Shown here: in pieces, positions 1-7,493 of the stretch | Layout: every line of letters begins with the position of its first letter | Position numbering within the stretch: position 1 is the first letter of the stretch | DNA from: an uncultured Corynebacterium sp. | Lineage (GTDB): Bacteria > Actinomycetota > Actinomycetes > Mycobacteriales > Mycobacteriaceae | DNA length: 64,000 nt | Reading direction: 5' to 3' | Assembly: GCA_946223355.1 (NCBI GenBank) | Contig: CAMIPB010000008.1 | Span: 1-64,000, forward strand | Translations under genes and position numbers: made by a program | The notes under the pieces: model-generated | Told to the model about the DNA's origin: nothing | Database searches by the model: none | What the model saw: only the letters and a program-made list of their open reading frames with translations

Positions 1-6
1 ATGCCG

Positions 7-71
7 AACGGTTCCTAGCCACTTTCACACCAAACCACCGCCAGCGCGCCCACAATTGGCTCACAACCGTT
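7..71. repeat. palindromic intergenic repeat, copy 1
   Basis: A 65-base element with inverted ends. The left arm AACGGTT-ccta-GCCA (7-21) pairs with the right arm TGGC-tcac-AACCGTT (57-71). A near-identical 65-base copy lies at 160-224 and a diverged copy at 23009-23071. The similarity to copy 2 starts at base 1, so this copy may run past the window edge. It lies in non-coding DNA and looks like a REP-type repeat. Function unknown. Confidence 0.6.
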
Positions 72-159
72 CATCCACGAGATCAGTGCACAGCGCATCC
101 GCTTCGCACGCAGCAAGAAACCCCCTCCACCAGCATCTGCCCATGCTGAGCCTATGCCG

Positions 160-224
160 AACGGTTGCTAGCCACTTTCACGCCAAACCACCGCCAGCAC
201 GCTCACAATTGGCTCACAACCGTT
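160..224. repeat. palindromic intergenic repeat, copy 2
   Basis: Second copy of the 65-base palindromic repeat. Left arm AACGGTT-gcta-GCCA (160-174), right arm TGGC-tcac-AACCGTT (210-224). It differs from copy 1 by only a few substitutions, mostly in the loop. The matching stretch also includes the six bases upstream (154-159 match 1-6), so the duplicated unit is slightly larger than the hairpin. Confidence 0.6.
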
Positions 225-235
225 CCTCCGACGCG

Positions 236-312
236 GGCGGGAATCCGACACAAGCTGGAGATCGACGCAAGCTGAAACCCAACGGCGGCGGGAATCCGAC
301 GCAAGCTGGAAT
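236..312. repeat. short direct repeats (GCGGGAATCCGACRCAAGC type)
   Basis: The stretch at 236-258 recurs almost exactly at 290-312 (GCGGGAATCCGAC then A/G then CAAGCTGGA). A partial third unit, GATCGACGCAAGCTG, lies between them near 259-274. There are only two and a half units with unequal spacing, so this is not a CRISPR array. It sits between the palindromic repeats and the terminator of the downstream gene. Confidence 0.5.
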
Positions 313-335
313 CCGCCGGGTAATTGAAAGCGAAA

Positions 336-366
336 GAACCCCTGACCACATGGTGGTCAGGGGTTC
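336..366 (-). terminator. strong hairpin terminator after the Bax-inhibitor-like gene
   Basis: A perfect 14-bp stem, GAACCCCTGACCAC (336-349) with GTGGTCAGGGGTTC (353-366), closes a 3-base loop. It lies about 80 bases past the stop of the minus-strand gene at 446-1300. On the minus strand it is followed by TTTCGCTTTC, a weak T-rich tail. It may stop transcription from both sides. Confidence 0.75.
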
Positions 367-445
367 CAGGGCATTTAACTCTCGCCACCAGAGAATGCAT
401 GGCGCGAAAAGAGCTTGGTTCGGCGCGGACCAAGCCAGTGGAGAA

Positions 446-1300
446 CTAGTCGCGGAAATAGCTCAGCAGACGAAGAATCTCGGTGTAGAGCCACACGAGA
501 GTAACAGCTAGGCCGAGAGCAACACCCCATGCGTACTTGGAAGAAGCACCCTGGCGGATAAGACGATCAGCAGTATCGAAGTCCAAAAGGAAAGACATTG
601 CAGCGAGAGCAATGCAGACCAGAGAGAAGATGATGGCAATCATGCCACCGTCACGCAATGGGTTCATTCCAGTAAATAGTGCGAGGAGCAAGTTGCCGAT
701 TGCGAGAACCAATACACCGAAAATTGCACCAACAAGGATGCGGGTGAACTTAGGTGTTACGCGAATTGCACCAGTCTTGTAGACAAACAGCATTCCAAGG
801 AACACGCCGATAGTAGCCAAAATTGCTTGGCCGATGAGGGCAAAACCATTGGAGCCAGCAATCTGAACGTCGGCAAACATGAAGGAGAATCCACCAACGA
901 ACAGGCCTTCAAACACAGCGTAAATCAGAGTAACAGCGGCTGAGCCGTACTTCTTGCCAAAGCTAGAAATCAGCACAGTGACAAATCCGCCAATTGCACC
1001 AACAATGGTCAAAAGCATAGAAAGACCCGGGTTAGACAAACCGAGGTAGAAGTTTACTGCAGCAAGTACGACGATAACTGCCAATACGATGCCAGTCTTG
1101 GAGACGACATCGTCGATTGTCATTGGACGCTCACCAGCGCCAGCCTGGCCATTGAAAGGAGCCTGGTAACCACCCTGCGCACCTGGGTAGCCCTGCGCGC
1201 CTGGGTAGCCCTGTGCACCTTGGGCATACGGATTGCCCTGCTGCGGCTGCTGGGTTGCCGTATTTCCTAGTGAGTTCATTACCGGGTTGCTGCTTCGCAT
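446..1300 (-). CDS. Bax inhibitor-1 / YccA family membrane protein
   Basis: This 284-residue protein starts with a hydrophilic tail rich in Gly, Gln, Tyr and Pro (about residues 14-55) with repeated GAQGYPGAQGYPG units. About seven hydrophobic helices follow from residue 67 to the C-terminus, near 67-90, 94-112, 120-145, 152-173, 184-210, 219-240 and 255-275. This is the Bax inhibitor-1-like (YccA/TMBIM) fold, whose bacterial members are proposed ion or Ca2+ channels; the exact role in actinobacteria is not established. The ATG at 1300 has AAAGGA upstream. The gene stands alone: hairpin terminator downstream, tRNA-Leu upstream in the same orientation. The Gly/Tyr-rich N-tail is usual in actinobacterial members. 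Confidence 0.8.
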   Translation of the reverse strand: MRSSNPVMNSLGNTATQQPQQGNPYAQGAQGYPGAQGYPGAQGGYQAPFNGQAGAGERPMTIDDVVSKTGIVLAVIVVLAAVNFYLGLSNPGLSMLLTIVGAIGGFVTVLISSFGKKYGSAAVTLIYAVFEGLFVGGFSFMFADVQIAGSNGFALIGQAILATIGVFLGMLFVYKTGAIRVTPKFTRILVGAIFGVLVLAIGNLLLALFTGMNPLRDGGMIAIIFSLVCIALAAMSFLLDFDTADRLIRQGASSKYAWGVALGLAVTLVWLYTEILRLLSYFRD

Positions 1301-1479
1301 TATTCCCCGTTCCTTTCACAGTTAAAACTTAGTTTTTGGAGTTCGTTGTTATCTTGACTACAGATACAACGATTGAACCTTCCCCATTGTTCCCTAAAAA
1401 TCACAACAAGTGGTGGATCCGCCCCCACAGCTCTAACTAAAGAGCCACTATCAGGCGCTTCTGTACCCTATAAATTTAA

Positions 1480-1505
1480 AAAACCTGCACGTAAATGCAG
1501 GTTTT
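1480..1505 (-). terminator. terminator of tRNA-Leu
   Basis: A 10-bp perfect stem, AAAACCTGCA (1480-1489) with TGCAGGTTTT (1496-1505), and a six-base loop lie immediately past the 3' end of the minus-strand tRNA. A T-rich stretch follows on the minus strand. This fits an intrinsic terminator for the tRNA transcript. Confidence 0.75.
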
Positions 1506-1506
1506 G

Positions 1507-1580
1507 TGCCCCCAGTCGGACTCGAACCGACACTGAATGGATTTTAAGTCCACTGCCTCTGCCTATTGGGCTATAGGGGC
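1507..1580 (-). tRNA. tRNA-Leu, anticodon TAA
   Basis: A cloverleaf of 74 bases reads on the minus strand from 1580 to 1507. The acceptor GCCCCTA pairs with TGGGGGC, the D arm starts GCCC, the anticodon stem is GTGGA/TCCAT with loop CTTAAAA, and the T arm is GTCGG-TTCGAGT-CCGAC. The anticodon is TAA (reads UUA) and the discriminator is A, as expected for Leu. CCA is not encoded. The variable loop is only five bases (TCAGT), whereas leucine tRNAs normally carry a long class II variable arm. The Leu assignment rests on anticodon and discriminator. Confidence 0.85.
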
Positions 1581-1731
1581 TTAGACGATCCCGGCCGGCA
1601 AAATACTACCGGTTGGAACTCGCAAGGATATCTTATTGCATAGACCGTGGCGATCACCAAAAGGGCACCCTTTGCGCCCACCATGCCCAGCAGATGCCGC
1701 CATCTGACACATACCGGGCCACTATCGGAAC

Positions 1732-2691
1732 CTATTTAGCGTCCTCTGCCAATCCAGCGATAATCCCGTCGAGGATGTCCTTTTCACTAATGACGAACTC
1801 AGTTTGTGAGGTGTTGCGTTCAATGAGCTGCATGATGCCATGGACGGCGGTAGCACCTCCGCCAATGACGTCAGCACGTCCTGGGTGTATGACGGGATTG
1901 AGCGCCCTGGTCGCGGATGACTGTGCTGTGAGGTGATCAAGCAGCACGCGGAGGGCGTCGAAACGCACAACGCTGCCGTGAATTGCTTCCGCCTCGTATT
2001 TTTCCAGCCCTTGAGCAAGCGCAGATAAAGTGGTGAAGGTACCAGCGCAGCCAACAAACGTCTTAGCGTCTGCGATGGGCACCTTCGTTTCCACCACGGC
2101 CATTTGTTCGGCGACGTACTCGCGCGCAGCGGCAATCTCCTGCTCGGTCGGTGGATCTGACGGCATCAAGCGCTCAGTGAGTCGGACACACCCCATGCGC
2201 GCGGAATACGCGCCCACAATCGTGCCTTCCGACGTCCCGACAATGAACTCCGTCGATCCACCACCAAGATCGATGACGCAAAACGGTTCTTTTTCGCTAC
2301 TTAAGTCTGCGACTGCCCCACGGAATGATAACTGCGCTTCTTCTTCGCCGGAGATGACTTCGGCTACCGCACCGGGCTGAATTTCACCGAGAAGTTCTGC
2401 GGTCATGTCAAAGAAGTCTTGACGGTTTTCTGCGTCTCTCGTTGCAGATGTTGCAACCATTCGCACGGCAGATACGCCCTCAAATTTGAGGTTCTCAACG
2501 TACCTGCCTAGCGCCTCACGTGCCCGTTTCAAAGCGGCTTCCGAAATACGCCCGGTCGCATCCACGCCTTCACCGAGCCGGATAATTTCCATTAGGCGCG
2601 TGACATCACGAATTTTTCCGTCTTCGGAGACATCAGAGATGAGCAAACGGATGGAGTTGGTTCCGCAGTCAATCGCGGCGTACTTGGTCAT
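1732..2691 (-). CDS. ppx2: Ppx/GppA family exopolyphosphatase
   Basis: This 319-residue cytosolic enzyme is of the short, two-domain actinobacterial type. The family removes terminal phosphate from inorganic polyphosphate and may act on (p)ppGpp. The N-terminal ASKHA phosphate motif is visible as AIDCGTNSIRLLI (residues 6-18), the second as VIDLGGGSTEFIVG (about 142-155), and a Gly-rich ADVIGGGATAVHG segment lies near 276-288. It is the last gene of the minus-strand series eno, divIC, DUF501, ppx. That order matches my recollection of the C. glutamicum eno locus, where Ppx2 is the main exopolyphosphatase. The gap of about 120 bases to the DUF501 gene could hold its own promoter. Confidence 0.88.
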   Translation of the reverse strand: MTKYAAIDCGTNSIRLLISDVSEDGKIRDVTRLMEIIRLGEGVDATGRISEAALKRAREALGRYVENLKFEGVSAVRMVATSATRDAENRQDFFDMTAELLGEIQPGAVAEVISGEEEAQLSFRGAVADLSSEKEPFCVIDLGGGSTEFIVGTSEGTIVGAYSARMGCVRLTERLMPSDPPTEQEIAAAREYVAEQMAVVETKVPIADAKTFVGCAGTFTTLSALAQGLEKYEAEAIHGSVVRFDALRVLLDHLTAQSSATRALNPVIHPGRADVIGGGATAVHGIMQLIERNTSQTEFVISEKDILDGIIAGLAEDAK

Positions 2692-2814
2692 ATTTGGCCT
2701 TTCTGAGTGCTTGGCTACACAGCCTAGGGTTAAAACCTGTAGGGCTGAAGCTGGCGCTAAATCGGGTGCAGGCTCCTGGGCCAGGCTACGGGACCAGACT
2801 TCTGCGCCAGGCTA

Positions 2815-3360
2815 CTAAGCGTTACTAAAGTCAAAATCTGCGAGGTCTATTCCCAGTTCCTCGGTGGTCGGCCAGTCGGCGGGGATGGCGGTGCCGCGTA
2901 GTCGACCGTGGTCAGCTGCCATTGCAACCGCTTCGGTGCCGAGGCGGAAGTGGGCTGGACCTTCAGCGAGGGCATAAGCGATAAGCACATGGAGACATTT
3001 GACCCGATCGGGCATGCCGCCACCGGAAAAGTCAGTGCCCAAGTCTTCCATCTCGTTTCGCTTGGCCAGGAAATGCTCATGGGCCGCGCGGTAGTCCGCT
3101 GCAAGCCCCTCGTCCTCGACCAGGCGGGATTCCATCCACTTCATAACGTGTGCCACTTCCAAGCGGGATGCTTCGGCCGTCAGACGTGGGTCTGTGAGGT
3201 AGTACAAGGTGGGAAATGGAGTGCCATCTGGGAGCTTGGGGCTGGTCTTCAGCACTGCGGGCTGGCCGTCAGGAGTGCGGTAAGAAATGTCCACGACTCC
3301 GCGCGGACGACGGCCCAGCTGTTCCTGGACAATATCGAGATCTGCTTCAGTTACGCTCAT
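2815..3360 (-). CDS. DUF501 family protein
   Basis: A 181-residue soluble protein of the DUF501 family, found next to eno and divIC in most actinobacteria; its biochemical role is unknown. Visible family features are the early EQLGRRPRGVVDISYR stretch (12-27), the PTLYYLTDPRLTAEASRLE segment (about 49-68) and HVLIAYALAEGP (about 123-134). It lies 13 bases after the divIC-like stop codon on the same strand, so it is probably co-transcribed with it. No signal peptide or membrane helix is seen. Confidence 0.82.
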   Translation of the reverse strand: MSVTEADLDIVQEQLGRRPRGVVDISYRTPDGQPAVLKTSPKLPDGTPFPTLYYLTDPRLTAEASRLEVAHVMKWMESRLVEDEGLAADYRAAHEHFLAKRNEMEDLGTDFSGGGMPDRVKCLHVLIAYALAEGPAHFRLGTEAVAMAADHGRLRGTAIPADWPTTEELGIDLADFDFSNA

Positions 3361-3373
3361 GCCCGCTATTGTC

Positions 3374-3886
3374 TCACGACTTGTCAGGCGAGGTATCCTC
3401 TGCCACGGACTCCCAGAGAACTTCGTACCAGGTGCGCTGGTCTTCTTGCTCCTGTCTATCTGTGGTTAGTGACTCGTGGTTGCCTAGTCGAGGGTCCAAA
3501 ATACGGTAGGCGGTCTCGCCTGGATCAATGACTCCGAGTCGGCGTCGAGCTTCTTGTTCGATGTAGTCATCGTCGCGGTATTTGTCGATGTCTTCTAGCA
3601 GGCGTTCTTTTTCTAGCTTTTTCGCCGCGATGGACTCGTGTAGCCGCGCGATCTCCGTTTTACCCTGGTAGTAGTTGCGCAGCGGCACCGCAATGGTAAC
3701 CAAAATGATAAGCAACACCGCGGTCAAGATGGCAAAGCCAACCAGATCCAATTTCTGGGGCAAGCGCCGGGCAAACTCGGTTCCAGCTGCTGCCACAGAT
3801 TTTCCCTGGGCATCACGACGCGCCACCGGGACGCTGCGGGGTGCGCGTCGCGGTGGGCGGGATGAAGCAGAACCTGGCTTAAGCAT
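3374..3886 (-). CDS. DivIC/FtsB-like septum formation initiator
   Basis: A 170-residue single-pass membrane protein. It has a basic Pro/Arg-rich cytoplasmic tail (1-45), one transmembrane helix (about 50-70, VGFAILTAVLLIILVTIAVP), then an external coiled coil with the family signature KTEIARLHESIAAKKLEKER (about 77-96). The RRRLGVIDPGETAYRI stretch (113-128) is typical of the DivIC/FtsB family. These proteins pair with FtsL/FtsQ-type partners in the divisome. The position just after eno is the standard actinobacterial arrangement. A stable hairpin (3889-3918) ends only three bases before the start codon, so expression may depend on RNA structure. Confidence 0.83.
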   Translation of the reverse strand: MLKPGSASSRPPRRAPRSVPVARRDAQGKSVAAAGTEFARRLPQKLDLVGFAILTAVLLIILVTIAVPLRNYYQGKTEIARLHESIAAKKLEKERLLEDIDKYRDDDYIEQEARRRLGVIDPGETAYRILDPRLGNHESLTTDRQEQEDQRTWYEVLWESVAEDTSPDKS

Positions 3887-3888
3887 TT

Positions 3889-3918
3889 GAGCCCCAATCC
3901 TATCTAAGGATGGGGCTC
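3889..3918 (-). terminator. hairpin between eno and divIC
   Basis: GAGCCCC (3889-3895) plus ATCCT (3897-3901) pairs with AGGAT (3907-3911) plus GGGGCTC (3912-3918), with one bulged A and a five-base loop. The hairpin lies after the eno stop and directly before the divIC ATG. No T run follows on the minus strand, so it may act as an attenuator or 3'-end protector rather than a full terminator. Confidence 0.55.
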
Positions 3919-3953
3919 AAACCTGACTGGCACGCTTAAAGCGCAGAAAACTC

Positions 3954-5231
3954 TTAGCCGTTAAAACGTGGGAATGCAGAGCGACCCGCGTAGACGGCGG
4001 CGTCGCCAAGCTCCTGCTCGATGCGCAAAAGCTGGTTATACTTGGCCACACGCTCGGAACGAGCTGGCGCGCCGGTCTTAATCTGGCCGCAGGACAACGC
4101 AACTGCCAGGTCGGCGATGGTGGTGTCCTCGGTCTCGCCAGAACGGTGAGACATCATGGTGCGGTAGCCGTTGCGGTGAGCAAGCTCAACCGCGTCAAAG
4201 GTCTCGGTCAGGGTGCCAATCTGGTTCACCTTCACGAGCAGCGCATTAGCAGCCTTCTTTTCAATTCCTTCTGCGAGGCGCTTAGGATTGGTGACAAAGA
4301 AGTCATCTCCGACGAGCTGGACCTTGTCGCCGATTGCTGCCGTCAGTGCAACGTAACCGTCCCAGTCATCTTCCTGCAATGGGTCCTCGATGGACACGAT
4401 TGGGTATTCGCCAACGAGATCTTCGTAAACCTTGGACATCTCTTCAGCGGTGAGTTCGCCACCTTCGAAGTGGTACTTGCCGTCCCTAAAGAACTCAGAG
4501 GATGCGACGTCTAGGGCGAGGGCAATCTGCTCACCTGGGGTGTAGCCTGCAGCCTTGATGGCCTCCATGATGAGATCAAGTGCTGCACGGGTGGACTCGA
4601 CGGAAGGTGCGAAGCCTCCTTCGTCGCCCAGGCCGGTGGACAGACCGCGATCCTTGATGACCTTCTTTAGCGCGTGGTAAACCTCGGCGCCCTGACGAAG
4701 TGCCTCGGAGAAGGACTCCGCACCGATTGGAGCAATCATAAATTCCTGCACGTCCACGCCGGAATCCGCGTGTGCGCCACCGTTGAGGATGTTCATCATT
4801 GGAACCGGCAGGGTGTGAGCGTTTGGTCCACCGATGTAACGGTAGAGAGGAAGACCCGCGGAATCCGCTGCAGCCTTAGCAACCGCCATGGACACACCGA
4901 GGATGGCATTCGCACCGAGGCGGGACTTGTTGTCTGTGCCGTCGAGTTCAATCATCGCCATGTCGATGAGACGCTGATCGTCTGCTTCGAATCCAGCCAG
5001 CTCGTCCGCAATTTCTTCGTTGACGTTGTTGACAGCCTTGCGTACGCCCTTACCCGCGTAACGCTCGTCTTCGTCGCGAAGCTCGTGAGCCTCATGGATT
5101 CCAGTGGAGGCGCCGGAAGGTACGCCTGCTACACCGTGGGAAGCATCATCAAGGAAGACTTCTGCTTCAATTGTTGGGTTACCACGAGAATCCATAATTT
5201 CACGTGCGAATACATGCATAATGTCTGCCAT
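3954..5231 (-). CDS. eno: enolase (phosphopyruvate hydratase)
   Basis: A 425-residue enolase, the usual bacterial length. It interconverts 2-phosphoglycerate and phosphoenolpyruvate in glycolysis. Visible motifs: REIMDSRGNPTIEAEV (10-25), GANAILGVSMAVAKAAA, GDEGGFAPS, the Mg2+-ligand stretch VSIEDPLQEDDW, GDDFFVTNP, the catalytic-lysine region LLVKVNQIGTLTET, and SHRSGETEDT. The C-terminus AGRSAFPRFNG is typical of actinobacterial enolases. The ATG at 5231 follows a short purine-rich leader. It is transcribed away from the transglycosylase gene, with 136 bases between them, and heads the series divIC, DUF501, ppx. Confidence 0.97.
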   Translation of the reverse strand: MADIMHVFAREIMDSRGNPTIEAEVFLDDASHGVAGVPSGASTGIHEAHELRDEDERYAGKGVRKAVNNVNEEIADELAGFEADDQRLIDMAMIELDGTDNKSRLGANAILGVSMAVAKAAADSAGLPLYRYIGGPNAHTLPVPMMNILNGGAHADSGVDVQEFMIAPIGAESFSEALRQGAEVYHALKKVIKDRGLSTGLGDEGGFAPSVESTRAALDLIMEAIKAAGYTPGEQIALALDVASSEFFRDGKYHFEGGELTAEEMSKVYEDLVGEYPIVSIEDPLQEDDWDGYVALTAAIGDKVQLVGDDFFVTNPKRLAEGIEKKAANALLVKVNQIGTLTETFDAVELAHRNGYRTMMSHRSGETEDTTIADLAVALSCGQIKTGAPARSERVAKYNQLLRIEQELGDAAVYAGRSAFPRFNG

Positions 5232-5367
5232 GATTTTTTAAAGCTCCTTTTGAAGGCTTAAGTATTTAGCTACCGCAGCCAATTGTTACACAAAACGGAC
5301 ATGCCTACGGGAGTTTACCCAAGGTTTTCACACCTTGTCAGGGGTATTTCTTGTTAAATATTCTGGC

Positions 5368-6159
5368 CTACCTCACGGCTGGTTGGCGCTGTGCGTACGA
5401 GTTTGCTGCATGCGCAACATTGCGCAGATATTCTCCAGACTGATTGTAGGCAAAAATGGCTTGGCGCCAGTCACGTTTGTTGTCCAGATTTCTGTCATGG
5501 TCGCAGAGCAGTTTTGCGGATGACAATGCGGCGTCATCGATGTAATGGGGGTTGGCGTATCCGTCACCGTTTGCGTCTAGCCCGTAGCGTTTCCAGGATT
5601 CGGGGATAAACTGCATCGGCCCTACGGCGCGGTCATGCTCTGCGTCCCCGTCGAATTCACCGTTATCAGTGTCGGGTGTGTCAGCTGTTCCGGAGTTTCC
5701 ATCCAGCTTGATACCGATGATGTGTGGCATCACTTCGCCTTGGCTGTTTATCTCAGACGGCTGGAACCAGTTTCCGGAGTACGTACCGTGCCGGGTTTCT
5801 ACCCAGCCGATTCCGGCTAGTGTATTCCACTTCAAGTTGCACTCTGGCCAGGCATCGCGGGCAATGAGCTCGGCATTAGCGTATGCACGCAGTGCCTGTC
5901 CTGGTATTTGAGTATCCGCTGCGATGGGCTGGGACCATTCGCGCAGTTCATCTGCGGTGCGGCCAGGCGCGTGGACGTCGATAAGCTCGACCGGTGTTGG
6001 GCTTGCCGGTGGAATTTTTACGTCAACAGCATCAAGCTTGCGTACCGACGTCGCGTCGCCCATCAGCGATACAACCCAGCCTACAACTGCAAAAACCACA
6101 ACGAGCGTGAGCACCGTTGCGGCCACGATTGTGATTTTTAGCTTTTTGCGAGACGCCAT
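5368..6159 (-). CDS. membrane-anchored lytic transglycosylase
   Basis: About 263 residues from the ATG at 6159, which has AAGG six bases upstream; a GTG two codons earlier is possible. A basic N-terminus leads into one hydrophobic anchor (KLKITIVAATVLTLVVVFAVVGWVVSL), followed by a wall-facing SLT_2-type lysozyme fold. Visible motifs are LAGIGWVETRHG with the presumed catalytic Glu, DRAVGPMQFIPESWKRYG, a Ca2+-loop-like LDANGDGYANPH, and AIFAYNQSGEYL. The family cleaves peptidoglycan glycan strands to 1,6-anhydro products. It lies between eno and the divergent small secreted protein, as in related corynebacteria. Confidence 0.85.
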   Translation of the reverse strand: MASRKKLKITIVAATVLTLVVVFAVVGWVVSLMGDATSVRKLDAVDVKIPPASPTPVELIDVHAPGRTADELREWSQPIAADTQIPGQALRAYANAELIARDAWPECNLKWNTLAGIGWVETRHGTYSGNWFQPSEINSQGEVMPHIIGIKLDGNSGTADTPDTDNGEFDGDAEHDRAVGPMQFIPESWKRYGLDANGDGYANPHYIDDAALSSAKLLCDHDRNLDNKRDWRQAIFAYNQSGEYLRNVAHAANSYAQRQPAVR

Positions 6160-6298
6160 GTACACCTTGTCTTGTTTTGGTTGAGCTAAATATTACCCCG
6201 AGTGCTGTGACGGGGTTTGTAGCGGCGAAGGTGAAATTTAAACAAACTTTACAACTTTCACTTGTGCAACTTCAATAACTTCTGCCACAATACTTGTC

Positions 6299-6784
6299 AT
6301 GACCTTTAAGACCTTCTTCTCCAACGCCACCAAGAAGTCTGCGGCAGCTGCTGCAGCTGGCGCAGTAGCCATCTCCCTTGTCGTTACCCCAACCGCTACC
6401 GCAGCACCTTCGAACCTCGGCGCAATCGATGAACTCATCGGTGGCGCAACCGGTGCAGTGCTCGAAAACATGACCTGCAAGCAGCTCGGTACCGTACTTA
6501 ACTACGCTGACAGCCAGGTGGAAGCTGACATTTACAACAAATCAATGACTCGTTCCCAGCTGCAGGGAAACCTGACCAAGCTTTCCGGCTCCCAGCTCAA
6601 AAGCTCCCCTTATTTGATGCTATTTACCTCCAAGTACGCTGGTCTTACCGCTGACAAAGCGGAAAAGTGCAACCTGGTAAAGCCGGATCCAAAGCTACCT
6701 GGAGGTCTGGGCGCTCTCAGCGAGATGTCTTCCAAAATGACTGCGTTAGCTCCCGTGATGGAAGCAATGTCTTCCAAGGCTTAA
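6299..6784 (+). CDS. small secreted protein, possibly PorB/PorC-like
   Basis: A 161-residue exported protein with a clear Sec signal (residues 1-35, Ala-rich core, cleavage near TATAAPS). The mature part is mainly helical with two cysteines (NMTCKQLG and EKCNLVKPD), which probably form a disulfide. The EKCNLVKPD stretch and the two-Cys layout recall the C. glutamicum mycomembrane anion porins PorB/PorC. As I remember it, those genes lie in the same place between mazG/lysI and eno. Overall identity looks low, so this is inference. An alternative is an uncharacterised helical cell-envelope protein. Its stop lies three bases from the convergent mazG stop. Confidence 0.5.
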   Translation: MTFKTFFSNATKKSAAAAAAGAVAISLVVTPTATAAPSNLGAIDELIGGATGAVLENMTCKQLGTVLNYADSQVEADIYNKSMTRSQLQGNLTKLSGSQLKSSPYLMLFTSKYAGLTADKAEKCNLVKPDPKLPGGLGALSEMSSKMTALAPVMEAMSSKA

Positions 6785-6787
6785 CTC

Positions 6788-7405
6788 TTAAGCCTTTTCG
6801 CGCGCTTTTGCCTCCGCCCAGAGTTTATTTTGGGTGTCGATATCGACCACACGGATGGTTCCATCAAAGAGGTACGGCGCGCGTTTTTTCATTTTCTCAA
6901 CGAAACTTGAAGCAACGTCATCGAGATCGAACGCGCCGCGCCGGGAAGCAATCTCCGCGTGAAAAAGTACCTGCAGCAGAACGTCACCCAGCTCTTTGAC
7001 CAGCTCACTGTCCCCTGCTTTATTTTCAATTGCCGCGATGGCTTCCTCGGCCTCCTCCCGCAGATACGGCACCAATGATTCGTGGGTCTGCGAACGCTCC
7101 CACTCACCAATATCGTGGGCCTTCTCCATCACCCGCCGAGCCTGGGCAACCATATCGCCTCTCGACGCCACCTCGATCACCCGCTCACCTGAATTGACAC
7201 GGTCGATGACGTCCGGGTGCGTGTCGTCGGTGCTAACCAGCACTCCACGACCTAGGCACCCCTCCACCACGTCACCCATGTGCCAGCGCACAGACATGGG
7301 AACCTCTTCGGTATAGGAGACTGGCCCCGTAAGCTTGCCGGATGGGCCGAACGCATCGAGCGGAATCATCATCGGCCAACGCGGGTCTAGTAACACAACA
7401 GTCAT
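6788..7405 (-). CDS. mazG: MazG nucleoside triphosphate pyrophosphohydrolase
   Basis: A 205-residue protein with one MazG domain in its C-terminal half. The metal-binding motif EEAEEAIAAIEN and the second acidic helix ELGDVLLQVLFHAEIASRRG are present. The N-terminal hundred residues lack the tandem MazG repeat of E. coli, as is usual in mycobacteria and corynebacteria. The family hydrolyses NTPs and dNTPs to monophosphates and cleans oxidised or non-canonical nucleotides. It converges on the preceding secreted-protein gene with a three-base gap and no recognisable terminator. Its start lies 88 bases from the divergent transporter gene. Confidence 0.88.
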   Translation of the reverse strand: MTVVLLDPRWPMMIPLDAFGPSGKLTGPVSYTEEVPMSVRWHMGDVVEGCLGRGVLVSTDDTHPDVIDRVNSGERVIEVASRGDMVAQARRVMEKAHDIGEWERSQTHESLVPYLREEAEEAIAAIENKAGDSELVKELGDVLLQVLFHAEIASRRGAFDLDDVASSFVEKMKKRAPYLFDGTIRVVDIDTQNKLWAEAKAREKA

Positions 7406-7493
7406 ACTTCACACTCTATAACGTCGGTTACATTTTTAATGGGTGCGCCCCCACGAATTTGAAAACCTACTAATAACCTGTACGTTTATCCGC

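Noticed and set aside
236..312. Repeated GCGGGAATCCGAC units as a CRISPR array
   Set aside because: Only two full units and a partial one, unequal spacing, no cas genes.
1660..1673. AAAGGG-CA-CCCTTT as terminator of ppx2
   Set aside because: A two-base loop cannot close, stem is short and no T tail follows.
4674..5261. Plus-strand frame opposite eno
   Set aside because: Fully inside enolase, which has all catalytic motifs.
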